From: an uncultured Gammaproteobacteria bacterium
GTDB lineage: Bacteria; Pseudomonadota; Gammaproteobacteria; Pseudomonadales; Azotimanducaceae_A
Direction of reading: 5' to 3'
NCBI GenBank assembly: GCA_913041025.1
Contig: CAJWGQ010000059.1
Location: forward strand, 1-14,503
Length of the DNA stretch: 14,503 bases
The notes beneath the pieces are model-generated. The model made no database searches and was not told the origin of the DNA. It saw nothing but the letters and a program-made list of their open reading frames with translations. A program made the translations under genes and the position numbers. The first letter of the stretch is position 1. The number at the start of each line of letters is the position of its first letter. Positions 5,821-13,030 of this stretch are shown piece after piece.

Positions 5821-6891
5821 ATGGAAGATCGAGAATTAGAAATTCAAAAACTTAAAGAAGAGTTGGCAAGTCTCAGAAAAGATCCTCGCGAATTACTCCT
5901 GGCATCTCGCATCAAAGAGCGCGAGGAAGAGTATCAGCATCGTTTACTCGAACTGGAACTCGCATCAGAAGGAATAATCCCGGTTGGTATCGCTCCAGAA
6001 GCCAAAGCACACGGTGGAAAAGAATTCACGGCACTTATGAAGGAAGTTGAAGTCGATGAGATTCTTCCGATCGCTCAGCAGGTTCATAAAGATGGTTATA
6101 CGGTAGTTAAAGATTTTTTAACCAGAGAACAGTTGGCTCTGACTCGAGAAAAAATGAATCCCTTTTTCGCGCAGACAGCTTCTTTATTCAAAGCATCAAA
6201 CAGTGACAGGCATGAGGGTAAACAAACCATCCACATACAAAACATACTCGCTAAGTCAGATTGTGCAGATCCAATTGCCTCTCTACCTCGACTTAGAGCG
6301 ATTGTTTCAAGCCTTTTGGGGCATGACTTCATCTTAAATGCCGGCGCGGTGGCAATGGCGCCAGACCCAGGCTGCTCTCCACAGGGACTTCACCGGGACG
6401 ACGGATTTTACGCCTTAATTCCCAGACCACATATGCCACTGGTTATAACTGTTGCTATTGCTCTGGATGACTTTACAGAGGAAAACGGAGCGACAGGGCT
6501 GATCCCAGGTAGCTGCCTGTGGGGCGAGGAAAGAAAACCTCTAGAGGAAGAGATCGTTCAAACAGAAATGAGTGCCGGATCAATGTTAATCTGGGATGGT
6601 GCAACCTATCATCGCGGTGGCGCTAATAGATCCAACAGCACTCGGAGAACACTGACACTCAACTACACTAGAGGCTGGCTTCGGACCCAGTTTAATCAGT
6701 ATTTATCCGTACCAAGGGATCGCATCCTCGGGATGCCCCCGGCGCTTCAGGCCGATCTAGGTTATCACCGAAGCGCCCTTGGTTTAGGCGGATGCGATTA
6801 TCAAGACCCGTTAGGTTTCGTCAGGCGTCTCCAAGAAACAGGAGGAGATGGGAAACAAGCGCATCTCGGACCCGAATTGCGGGACGCTTAA
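5821..6891 (+). CDS. Phytanoyl-CoA dioxygenase (PhyH) family protein with N-terminal coiled coil
   Basis: A 356-residue Fe(II)/2-oxoglutarate-dependent dioxygenase. The facial triad is visible: H191-x-D193 in GLHRDDGFYAL and H264 in YHRGGANRS. R275 or R276 eleven to twelve residues later is suited to hold 2-oxoglutarate. LDDFTEENGATGLIPGSC (215-232) is the family-typical strand region. Residues about 1-50 form a Glu/Lys/Leu-rich heptad coiled coil that the core family lacks, suggesting oligomerisation or partner binding. Substrates in this family are diverse (acyl-CoAs, ectoine, small metabolites), so the reaction is a hydroxylation of unknown target. GGAG lies 7 bases before ATG 5821. The gene converges on the Baeyer-Villiger monooxygenase with only 4 bases between them. 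Confidence 0.85.
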   Translation: MEDRELEIQKLKEELASLRKDPRELLLASRIKEREEEYQHRLLELELASEGIIPVGIAPEAKAHGGKEFTALMKEVEVDEILPIAQQVHKDGYTVVKDFLTREQLALTREKMNPFFAQTASLFKASNSDRHEGKQTIHIQNILAKSDCADPIASLPRLRAIVSSLLGHDFILNAGAVAMAPDPGCSPQGLHRDDGFYALIPRPHMPLVITVAIALDDFTEENGATGLIPGSCLWGEERKPLEEEIVQTEMSAGSMLIWDGATYHRGGANRSNSTRRTLTLNYTRGWLRTQFNQYLSVPRDRILGMPPALQADLGYHRSALGLGGCDYQDPLGFVRRLQETGGDGKQAHLGPELRDA

Positions 6892-6895
6892 TCTG

Positions 6896-8500
6896 TTAAT
6901 TGGAAACAGCGAACCCCGCGTAATTATTATCAGCAACCTCCGAGCACTTTTCTTTGTAAAGGTCTAATCCACCCACGTAAGGCATGAACACTCGAGACTT
7001 GCCAGGCACGTTGGCCCCGACATACCAGGAATTTGCCTTGGGATACAAGGTCGTATCTGCTACTTCGCTCACATGCTCAACCCATTCTTCTTGAGCATCA
7101 TCTTTCGCTTCGATACGTGTCAATCCGTGAGTGTTCAAATAGTTGATGCAATCGGTTACCCAATCGACATGCTGCTCAATAGCAACGGGCATGTTGGTCA
7201 AGACTGACGGGCTACCGGGGCCAGTAATTGTGAACAGATTAGGGAAACCAGCTATCTGAAGTCCAAGGTAGGTTCTAGGCCCGGCTTCCCAAGCCTCTTC
7301 TAATTTCACTCCGCCAACGCCTTGAATGTTCATTTTTAACAAAGAGCCTGTCATCGCATCAAACCCGGTCGCAAAAACTATCGCGTCCAGTTCATACTCT
7401 TCGCCCTCAGTTTTGACTCCTTTCGCCGTAATTTCTACGATAGGGGCGGATCTGACATCCACTAGACTGACGTTATCTCGATTATAGGTATCGTAATAAT
7501 CCGTATCTATCGGAGGGCGTTTGGTCGCATAAGGATGATCGAAAGGCATGAGCAATTTCGCCACCTCCTGATCTTTCACCATTTCACTAATCTTATCGCG
7601 AATGTAATTGGAGGCAGTCTCATTAGCAAACTCATCAACCGTTAGATCTGCGAAGGATTCTGCGACAAACCGAAAGCCTCCTTTTTCCCACAACTCATCG
7701 TAGATTGCTCTGCGCTCTTCATCACCTACGTCACTCGCAAGTCTTTCCGACATTTCAAAAGGAAAACCGTTCGCAGAGTTACGACAGCGATCTCGAATGT
7801 CCCGATAATTCGCCTTTATTTCTGCAGCTTCGTCAGCGGGCAGAGGCGCATTTCTGGCTGGCACACTGAAATTAGGTGTGCGTTGAAAAACCGTTAAATG
7901 TTGCGCCTCGGCTGCTATCACCGGCGTCGCCTGAATCGCGGTAGAACCAGTGCCAATAAGCCCCACGCGTTTGCCAGAAAAATCAACTCCCTCATGAGGC
8001 CAGGCACCGGTGTGGTACCAATCCCCTTCAAATTTATCGACGCCTTTAAAGTTCGGAACATTTGTCGTTGATAAGCAACCCACGGCCGCGGCGACGAACC
8101 TGGCAGAGATCGTGCTGCCGTTTTGTGACTTTAGGCTCCATAAATTAGAACCTTCATCAAAAGTCGATTCATTAATTCGACAATTGAACGTAATACTTTT
8201 ACGAAGATCAAACCGATCAGCAACATGATTCAAATAAGTAAGAATTTCTGGCTGGTCAGGATATCGAGAAGACCACTCCCATTCCTGCTCCAATTCTTCG
8301 GAAAATGAATAAGAGTAATAATAACTCTCTGAATCACAACGGGCTCCTGGATAACGATTCCAATACCAGGTCCCACCCACACCATCACCGGCTTCAAAGA
8401 GTTGCACATTTAATCCCAATTCATCTCTCAACCGGTGCAATAGGTACATACCTGAAAATCCGGCACCAATGATTGCCACATCTAATTGATCGTTTTGCAT
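6896..8500 (-). CDS. Baeyer-Villiger flavin-containing monooxygenase
   Basis: A 534-residue FAD/NADPH enzyme. I chose ATG 8500, with GGGGAAG 3 bases upstream, over the in-frame ATG at 8512, which would add four residues but has AAGG directly abutting it. Features in order: FAD Rossmann motif GAGFSG (12-17), GDGVGGTWYWNRYPGARCD (38-56), the Baeyer-Villiger fingerprint FEGDWYHTGAW (157-167), NADPH Rossmann GTGSTA (183-188), KRPP with the probable active-site Arg328, and the ATGFD strand (377-381). Such enzymes insert oxygen next to a ketone, making esters or lactones from cyclic, linear or aromatic ketones. The substrate cannot be assigned. Convergent with the PhyH gene and downstream of the DUF1993 gene (138-base gap). 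Confidence 0.93.
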   Translation of the reverse strand: MQNDQLDVAIIGAGFSGMYLLHRLRDELGLNVQLFEAGDGVGGTWYWNRYPGARCDSESYYYSYSFSEELEQEWEWSSRYPDQPEILTYLNHVADRFDLRKSITFNCRINESTFDEGSNLWSLKSQNGSTISARFVAAAVGCLSTTNVPNFKGVDKFEGDWYHTGAWPHEGVDFSGKRVGLIGTGSTAIQATPVIAAEAQHLTVFQRTPNFSVPARNAPLPADEAAEIKANYRDIRDRCRNSANGFPFEMSERLASDVGDEERRAIYDELWEKGGFRFVAESFADLTVDEFANETASNYIRDKISEMVKDQEVAKLLMPFDHPYATKRPPIDTDYYDTYNRDNVSLVDVRSAPIVEITAKGVKTEGEEYELDAIVFATGFDAMTGSLLKMNIQGVGGVKLEEAWEAGPRTYLGLQIAGFPNLFTITGPGSPSVLTNMPVAIEQHVDWVTDCINYLNTHGLTRIEAKDDAQEEWVEHVSEVADTTLYPKANSWYVGANVPGKSRVFMPYVGGLDLYKEKCSEVADNNYAGFAVSN

Positions 8501-8638
8501 CGTCTTCCCCATCCTTTATCTCACTAAACTATATATTAATGGATACAAAAGTTAATCAAATCCGTAACCGAACCAAAGTTTCTCTACTGCAGCCTAAATG
8601 TAAACTGATCTTCTTTTGTCTGTCGTCCTCAGAGCAAT

Positions 8639-9163
8639 CTAAGCGCCTTTCATTCGCATACCACCCAAAAAGTCCATTTTACCCAGGGGTACACCCTCTT
8701 TACGCAGAATGTCATAAGCAGTAGTCGCGTGGAAATAAAAATTAGGCAACGAAAAGCTCATAATAAAATCTTCTGCGACAAACGGTAAGCTTGTCGAACC
8801 CATCTTGAAAACAACTTCACCACCCTCAAACCCATTAACCGTATCAGCATCTAAAGCCCTTAATTGCGCTTCCGCATTGCTAATAAGCTCTTGTAAAGCG
8901 CCATAATTAAGCCCTGAAGGCGTATTTGGAGGGTTGAATTCTCCATTTTGCAGTCCATTAATCGCCCCGAGCGAATGATGGGCAACGCTGAATAGCTGAA
9001 AGGTGAATGGCGCCATGTCGTCGTATAGGCGGAGCTTTACAATCTCATCAAGATCTCTCTGATTCTCTTCGAAATAGCTTCGACCCTTTTCTAAAAAACC
9101 TGACACCGCGGGAACTATCTGCAAATAGGATTTTACCCCCAGATCATAAAGTGAAATCGCCAT
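8639..9163 (-). CDS. DUF1993 family protein
   Basis: A 174-residue protein starting at ATG 9163, preceded by GGAG 9 bases upstream. An upstream in-frame ATG would add 11 residues (MFSNEYYGDNE) that do not look conserved. The DUF1993 pattern is clear: MAISLYDLGVKSYLQIVPAV at the start, LRLYDDMAPFTFQLFSVAHH in the middle, and LPNFYFHATTAYDILRKEGV followed by LGKMDFLG at the end. The family is predicted to be a helical bundle of DinB-like type; its function is unknown. The HH and FYFHATTAYD histidines could bind a metal, as in DinB-like proteins, but this is inferred. It sits between the zinc hydrolase and the monooxygenase, all on the minus strand, but gaps of 79 and 138 bases make a single operon uncertain. 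Confidence 0.85.
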   Translation of the reverse strand: MAISLYDLGVKSYLQIVPAVSGFLEKGRSYFEENQRDLDEIVKLRLYDDMAPFTFQLFSVAHHSLGAINGLQNGEFNPPNTPSGLNYGALQELISNAEAQLRALDADTVNGFEGGEVVFKMGSTSLPFVAEDFIMSFSLPNFYFHATTAYDILRKEGVPLGKMDFLGGMRMKGA

Positions 9164-9223
9164 CTCATTATCTCCATAGTACTCATTTGAAAACAACGAA
9201 CATCATACTCATCAACATGACAA

Positions 9224-9235
9224 AAAGTCGACTTT
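9224..9235. repeat. AAAGTCGACTTT perfect palindrome
   Basis: A 12-base perfect palindrome in the 79-base gap between the DUF1993 gene's upstream region and the end of the zinc-hydrolase gene. Its place about 60 bases before ATG 9163 would suit an operator for the DUF1993 gene; this is inference, and short palindromes arise by chance. Confidence 0.3.
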
Positions 9236-9242
9236 GAACCTA

Positions 9243-10259
9243 CTAAGTCCTGCTATAAGCTATTTCCGGGTTTTCTAGCAGTGGGATCGCCAGATTATAG
9301 ATTTCGGAGGGATAAGGACTGATTGCCGATCCGTCCTCTGACCGCTTCGGATATTTCGGGAATAAAAGGCATCCGTCCATGGGCACAACCAGCGGAGAAC
9401 CTTCTTCATCCATTTTTCCAATTACCTCACCAGCCTTGACTTGAGTGAAGTTCTTCAGACCCCGATCAAGCGCCATGAACTCTGACCTAAACTCCTGAGC
9501 GTATTGAATCTCATAACAGCGAAGGTCGTTTTTGCCATCAGATTCTACAATTGATTCCCGAGTCTCTCCTGAGGCAATGCGATCAATGGTTTCAATGGCG
9601 CGCAGACAGCATTGACTGGTCAACTGAAAGGCCATTTCAGTTAATCCTTTTTGACCCATTTCTATAGTAATGCCCGGAATGCCTAAACCACGGGCATATT
9701 CATCAGCACAGACTTGGCCTTGCGCGAATGACCTTTCGGGATCACGTGTAACCAGCCCAATCTCCGACCCCAAGATTCTCGCCCAATCATAACCACCCTT
9801 GTGATAGGGAAAGATAAAAAAGGGTTGTTCACTGGGCTCAATAGTTTGATGAAAGTCTATAAACAGATCCACACCTTCGAACAAAGGCATCATCTCTAGC
9901 GCCCTAACTTTTTCGGCACTTTCTGACGCACCCTCGAGAAACACTCGATTGAGATCGGCCTCGATAAACCGTTCTCCCGCCAAGCAAGCCTCCACATTAC
10001 CAAGAACTATGGATACCGTACCGCCAAAACCAATATCCCCGGAAAGGAGCTTATCAGCCAACTCTATTAACGCAGGCAAACTGCCGACTTCATTACCGTG
10101 GGTTATACCACCAAACAGTATGTGCTTATCGTGCTCCCCACGGTCAATTCTAAAGGACCAAGGCGCCGAACCAGGTTGCTCTTTCGAGAGTTTCTCAAAT
10201 CGGTCCAGATAATCTTTAACGGTGTCCACCGAAGCGAAGCTCACAACATGACAGATCAC
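9243..10259 (-). CDS. Succinylglutamate desuccinylase/aspartoacylase-like zinc hydrolase
   Basis: A protein of about 338 residues of the M14-like aspartoacylase family. The zinc ligands H54 and E57 lie in GGITHGNEVGS and H137 in FIDFHQT. Arg105 in ADLNR is a likely substrate carboxylate anchor, and Glu200 in ITIEMGQKG is the likely general base. The C-terminal third carries the extra beta domain usual in AspA/AstE-type proteins. It should cleave an N-acyl amino acid or a similar amide; the acyl group cannot be read. The start is uncertain: GTG 10259 is used here but has no clear ribosome site, and GTG codons 6 or 11 are possible alternatives. No arginine succinyltransferase pathway genes are adjacent, so an AstE role is not supported. 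Confidence 0.85.
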   Translation of the reverse strand: MICHVVSFASVDTVKDYLDRFEKLSKEQPGSAPWSFRIDRGEHDKHILFGGITHGNEVGSLPALIELADKLLSGDIGFGGTVSIVLGNVEACLAGERFIEADLNRVFLEGASESAEKVRALEMMPLFEGVDLFIDFHQTIEPSEQPFFIFPYHKGGYDWARILGSEIGLVTRDPERSFAQGQVCADEYARGLGIPGITIEMGQKGLTEMAFQLTSQCCLRAIETIDRIASGETRESIVESDGKNDLRCYEIQYAQEFRSEFMALDRGLKNFTQVKAGEVIGKMDEEGSPLVVPMDGCLLFPKYPKRSEDGSAISPYPSEIYNLAIPLLENPEIAYSRT

Positions 10260-10283
10260 TATAGACTAGCGGTAGAGGCTACT

Positions 10284-10289
10284 ATTATC
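10284..10289 (-). promoter_or_regulatory. Possible -10 box for the zinc-hydrolase gene
   Basis: GATAAT on the minus strand matches five of six -10 bases and would start transcription about 15-20 bases before GTG 10259. No good -35 box is seen at 15-19 bases upstream. Confidence 0.2.
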
Positions 10290-10350
10290 TAGAAGAAAGC
10301 ATGCCTCGAACTTGTCTCTAACGAAGAAAGTAAAGATTGGAAAGCTGAGA

Positions 10351-10442
10351 GGGCCACCAGATTCAAGGGGAGGGAGAGAGATCTGGTGGCCTAGCGATCT
10401 TCACTTCGAAAAGGAAGATCCCAAAGCTCATTAGCTTGTTTT
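10351..10442 (+). ncRNA. Candidate structured RNA: three consecutive hairpins
   Basis: Hairpin 1 has perfect 11-bp arms GGCCACCAGAT (10352-10362) and ATCTGGTGGCC (10381-10391), with an 18-base all-purine-rich loop (AAGGGGAGGGAGAGAG) containing GGAGG and two GGA motifs. Hairpin 2 (10396-10420) pairs GATCTTC with GAAGATC and continues CTT/AAG around a CGAA loop with one bulged A. Hairpin 3 (10424-10437) pairs AAGCT with AGCTT around CATT and is followed by GTTTTC. Three adjoining stems ending in a T-run look like a small RNA or a leader attenuator on the plus strand. The loop motifs resemble CsrA-type GGA sites or an exposed Shine-Dalgarno core. Either strand could be the transcript. Confidence 0.4.
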
Positions 10443-10461
10443 CGAAGCCAATGATGAACCC

Positions 10462-10497
10462 AAAAGGTTACATACATATTACTTCGCAGACCTTTTT
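10462..10497 (+). terminator. Weak terminator-like inverted repeat with T-run
   Basis: AAAAGGT (10462-10468) and ACCTTTT (10490-10496) pair around a 21-base loop, and the right arm lies within a run of seven Ts. The stem is A/T-rich and the loop long, so termination would be weak. It could end a transcript passing through the hairpin cluster. Confidence 0.25.
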
Positions 10498-10600
10498 TTG
10501 TATCAATGTGTATCCGTTGAACGATACAGATAGGTCCTTAGACCATTCGTTGACCAATTAATTAGTACTTGTCTACGAGGCGAAACCGTTTAGTGTTGAA

Positions 10601-10619
10601 GTTGTCTGAGCAAGACAAC
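10601..10619 (+). promoter_or_regulatory. Leader hairpin upstream of the metallo-hydrolase gene
   Basis: GTTGTCT (10601-10607) and AGACAAC (10613-10619) form a perfect 7-bp stem with a GAGCA loop. It ends about 11 bases before the AGGAGAAGG ribosome site of the gene starting at 10640. It may stabilise the message or be an operator. Confidence 0.4.
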
Positions 10620-10639
10620 AACTTTAAACAGGAGAAGGT

Positions 10640-11596
10640 ATGAACAAATTAGCTATTTTGCTATCAGCAATAATGACATTTTGTTCATCAGGGTTGGCAG
10701 TAGCGGCAAATCAATCAGAGCCGCTGAATCTAGATGAACTAACAGCTGCATTCGGCTGGGATATGGATAGAACCGCGATCACCACAGAGAAAGTAACCGA
10801 TAACTTATATGTTCTGTTTGGGGTGGGAGGTAACATTGGAGTGTCGATTGGGTCAGATGGAGTTCTGATCGTGGACAATCAGTTCCCAAATATGATGTCA
10901 AAAATTGACGCTGCTGTGAAAAAACTAGGTGGAGATAACATCGATTTAGCAGTCAATACCCATTGGCATTTTGATCATGCGGAAGGCAACCTCGCCTTAG
11001 GACCCAGAGGGACAATCCTGGTAGCCCATTCTAACGCCAGAGCTAATATGGCAGCGGGCGGAATCATTAATCTCGTACAGTCAAAGTACCGACAGCAACC
11101 TTATCCAGATGAAGCACTACCCGTTCTTACCTATGACTCGGGTATGCAGTTGTATTACAACAACGAGATAATTGATATCAGGCACTTTAGCCCCGCCCAT
11201 ACGACAGGGGACAGCGCTATTATCTTCAGAAAACAAAATGCGGTGCACCTTGGTGATGTCTTTAATAATTCCGGATACCCCTTCATTGATGCGGATAGTG
11301 GTGGCGATATTGACGGAATGATCGCTTTTTGCGCGCAGACCCTGGCACAAATGAAACCAGGAGCAACCGTTATTCCTGGTCATGGGCCCATCACCGATCT
11401 GAAAGCTTTAGAAGATTACATTAGAATGCTGGAGACAATCAGAGGCCGCGTAAGCAATATGATGGATGATGGAATGACAATGGAGGAAGTCATCGCTGCT
11501 AAGATTACACAAGACTATGATGGGCGTTACGGTGATGAGTCCGCATCGCTCGGTTTCGTAAACCGGGTTTACACGAGTCTCAAAAAGAAAAGATAA
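10640..11596 (+). CDS. Exported metallo-beta-lactamase-fold hydrolase
   Basis: A 318-residue protein. A signal peptide (residues 1 to about 22, MNKLAILLSAIMTFCSSG, cut near AVA-A) predicts periplasmic export. Metal ligands are in the family order: H108-x-H110-x-D112-H113 in NTHWHFDHAEGN, H187 in SPAHTTGDS, D206 in LGDVF and H248 in IPGHGP. These would bind two zinc or similar ions. The layout is that of general MBL-fold hydrolases; a specific lactam, lactone or thioester substrate cannot be assigned. The start is firm: AGGAGAAGG lies just before ATG 10640. The acyl-CoA dehydrogenase gene begins 33 bases downstream, so the two are probably one operon despite acting in different compartments. 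Confidence 0.9.
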   Translation: MNKLAILLSAIMTFCSSGLAVAANQSEPLNLDELTAAFGWDMDRTAITTEKVTDNLYVLFGVGGNIGVSIGSDGVLIVDNQFPNMMSKIDAAVKKLGGDNIDLAVNTHWHFDHAEGNLALGPRGTILVAHSNARANMAAGGIINLVQSKYRQQPYPDEALPVLTYDSGMQLYYNNEIIDIRHFSPAHTTGDSAIIFRKQNAVHLGDVFNNSGYPFIDADSGGDIDGMIAFCAQTLAQMKPGATVIPGHGPITDLKALEDYIRMLETIRGRVSNMMDDGMTMEEVIAAKITQDYDGRYGDESASLGFVNRVYTSLKKKR

Positions 11597-11629
11597 AGAC
11601 TGGCATTAGAAGTAACAAAGGAGGAAAAA

Positions 11630-12955
11630 ATGATTAATTTTGATGTGGAGCCGGAGTTCCAAGAGCAAATCGACTGGGTAGAGAAATTTGCCAAGGAAGA
11701 AATTGAACCACTGGACAACTTTTTTCGTATCGGGAAAACCAAGGACGGCAACCCAGTCACCAAAGAAGGCTGGGCTGCAATTCGAAAACACATTGAAAGT
11801 CTGAAGGAAAAAGTCAAAGAACAAGGTCTTTGGGGATTTCACTTGGGACCCGATCTCGGAGGACCAGGGCTTGGCCAGGTCAAACTGTGTCTTCTTAATG
11901 AGAAACTGGGTCGCACGCGAATGGGACCAACACTTTTCGGTTGCCAGGCACCTGATACAGGCAACATGGAGCTCATCGCCCATAACGGTACCGAGGATCA
12001 AAAGGAACGGTATATGAAACCGCTGTTGTCAGGGGCAAAGCGTTCTGCTTACTCCATGACCGAGCCACATGCTGGAGAACCAGGTGAATTCATCACCTCG
12101 GCAAAGAGAGACGGAGACGATTGGGTCATCAGCGGTGAAAAATGGTTCACCTCAAATGGAGCAAATGCGGACTTTCTGATTGTGATGGCCATTACCAACC
12201 CGGATGCTCCTCTACTTGAAAGAGCATCAATGTTTCTAGTTGACCGTGATGCTCCCGGAGTAGAAATAGTTCGAAATGTTCACACAATCGGTACATCTCT
12301 CCAGGAAAACTACAACACCAGTGGCGGTGGCGGCCATGCCTATATCCGATATAACGACGTCCGGGTGCCCAGGGACAACCTCCTTGGTGATGAAGGAGCT
12401 GGCTTTGTTGGCTCTCAGACCCGTTTGAGCGGAGGAAGAGTGCATCACGCGATGCGGGCAGTGGGTACTTGCACCAAGGCTCTCGACATGATGTGTGAAC
12501 GAGCACTCAGCAGAAAATCCAAAGGGCAATTGCTTAGCGAGCTTCAGATGGTCCAGCAGGACATCGCCGATTCCTATATTGAACTGACTCAGTTCCGGCT
12601 TCATGTTCTCTACACTGCCTGGTTAATTGATAAAACAAAGGCCTATAGCAGGGAGATCAGAAAAGAAATCGCCGCGATCAAGATAACTGCCGCTAAATTA
12701 AATCATGATATCGTATACCGAGCGATTCACCTTCATGGCGCGCTGGGGATGTCTAATGAAACGCCTTTAGCAGATATGTGGATGGCCGCTCCTCAGATGG
12801 GAATTCAGGATGGTGCAACTGAAGCTCACAAAGCCAACCTTGCAAAACTCTTGCTTAGAGATTACGAAGGGTCACCAGACCTGTTCCCAACCTATCACCT
12901 GCCCAAGCTAATCGAGCAAGGCCAGGACAAGATTGAAGCGATCATTTCTGCTTAA
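11630..12955 (+). CDS. Acyl-CoA dehydrogenase family protein
   Basis: A 441-residue FAD-dependent acyl-CoA dehydrogenase. The start is firm, with AAAGGAGG before ATG 11630. Signatures are YSMTEPHAGEPGEF (141-154), GEKWFTSNGANADF (169-182), the substrate-binding middle strand, LHGALGMSNETPLADMW and IQDGATEAHKANLA (392-405). In the medium-chain enzymes the catalytic Glu lies in EGT; here the aligned position is Asp394 (QDGATEAH), which resembles the DGPDEVH motif of the ACAD10/11-type branch. It should introduce an alpha,beta double bond into an acyl-CoA. The substrate is unknown. A strong hairpin terminator follows, closing the two-gene unit begun by the metallo-hydrolase. Confidence 0.92.
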   Translation: MINFDVEPEFQEQIDWVEKFAKEEIEPLDNFFRIGKTKDGNPVTKEGWAAIRKHIESLKEKVKEQGLWGFHLGPDLGGPGLGQVKLCLLNEKLGRTRMGPTLFGCQAPDTGNMELIAHNGTEDQKERYMKPLLSGAKRSAYSMTEPHAGEPGEFITSAKRDGDDWVISGEKWFTSNGANADFLIVMAITNPDAPLLERASMFLVDRDAPGVEIVRNVHTIGTSLQENYNTSGGGGHAYIRYNDVRVPRDNLLGDEGAGFVGSQTRLSGGRVHHAMRAVGTCTKALDMMCERALSRKSKGQLLSELQMVQQDIADSYIELTQFRLHVLYTAWLIDKTKAYSREIRKEIAAIKITAAKLNHDIVYRAIHLHGALGMSNETPLADMWMAAPQMGIQDGATEAHKANLAKLLLRDYEGSPDLFPTYHLPKLIEQGQDKIEAIISA

Positions 12956-12964
12956 TCTAATACA

Positions 12965-13005
12965 GTCTCCCCTCTTCCTTGATAAAGAGGGGGGACACTT
13001 CTTTT
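12965..13005 (+). terminator. Intrinsic terminator after the acyl-CoA dehydrogenase gene
   Basis: GTCTCCCCTCTT (12965-12976) pairs with AAGAGGGGGGAC (12985-12996) over 12 positions with one T-G wobble and an 8-base loop, followed by the pyrimidine-rich ACTTCTTTTCTC. It begins 9 bases after the stop codon. Confidence 0.85.
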
Positions 13006-13030
13006 CTCAGACTCGGTATCAGCAGCGATA

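Larger units (their letters stand above)
10260..10639. other. 380-base gap with clustered hairpins
   Basis: The region separates the divergent zinc-hydrolase (minus) and metallo-hydrolase (plus) genes. It holds a possible minus-strand -10 box (10284-10289), a three-hairpin cluster (10351-10437), a weak T-rich inverted repeat (10462-10497), two further small inverted repeats (GTAT-C-CGT/ACG-ATAC at 10510-10527 and GGTC-CTTA-GACC at 10533-10544), and a leader hairpin (10601-10619). No reading frame with a ribosome site was seen. Confidence 0.6.

Noticed and set aside
8501..8638. A small gene or terminator in the gap between the DUF1993 and monooxygenase genes
   Set aside because: No open frame with a ribosome site and no stable hairpin was seen in this 138-base gap.
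10550..10578. TTGACC as a -35 box for the metallo-hydrolase gene
   Set aside because: The -10 position at 17 bases reads CTACGA, too poor a match to call a promoter.
12192..12604. Minus-strand open frames inside the acyl-CoA dehydrogenase gene
   Set aside because: They are antisense to a well-supported gene with all family motifs, have no ribosome sites and no recognisable domain.
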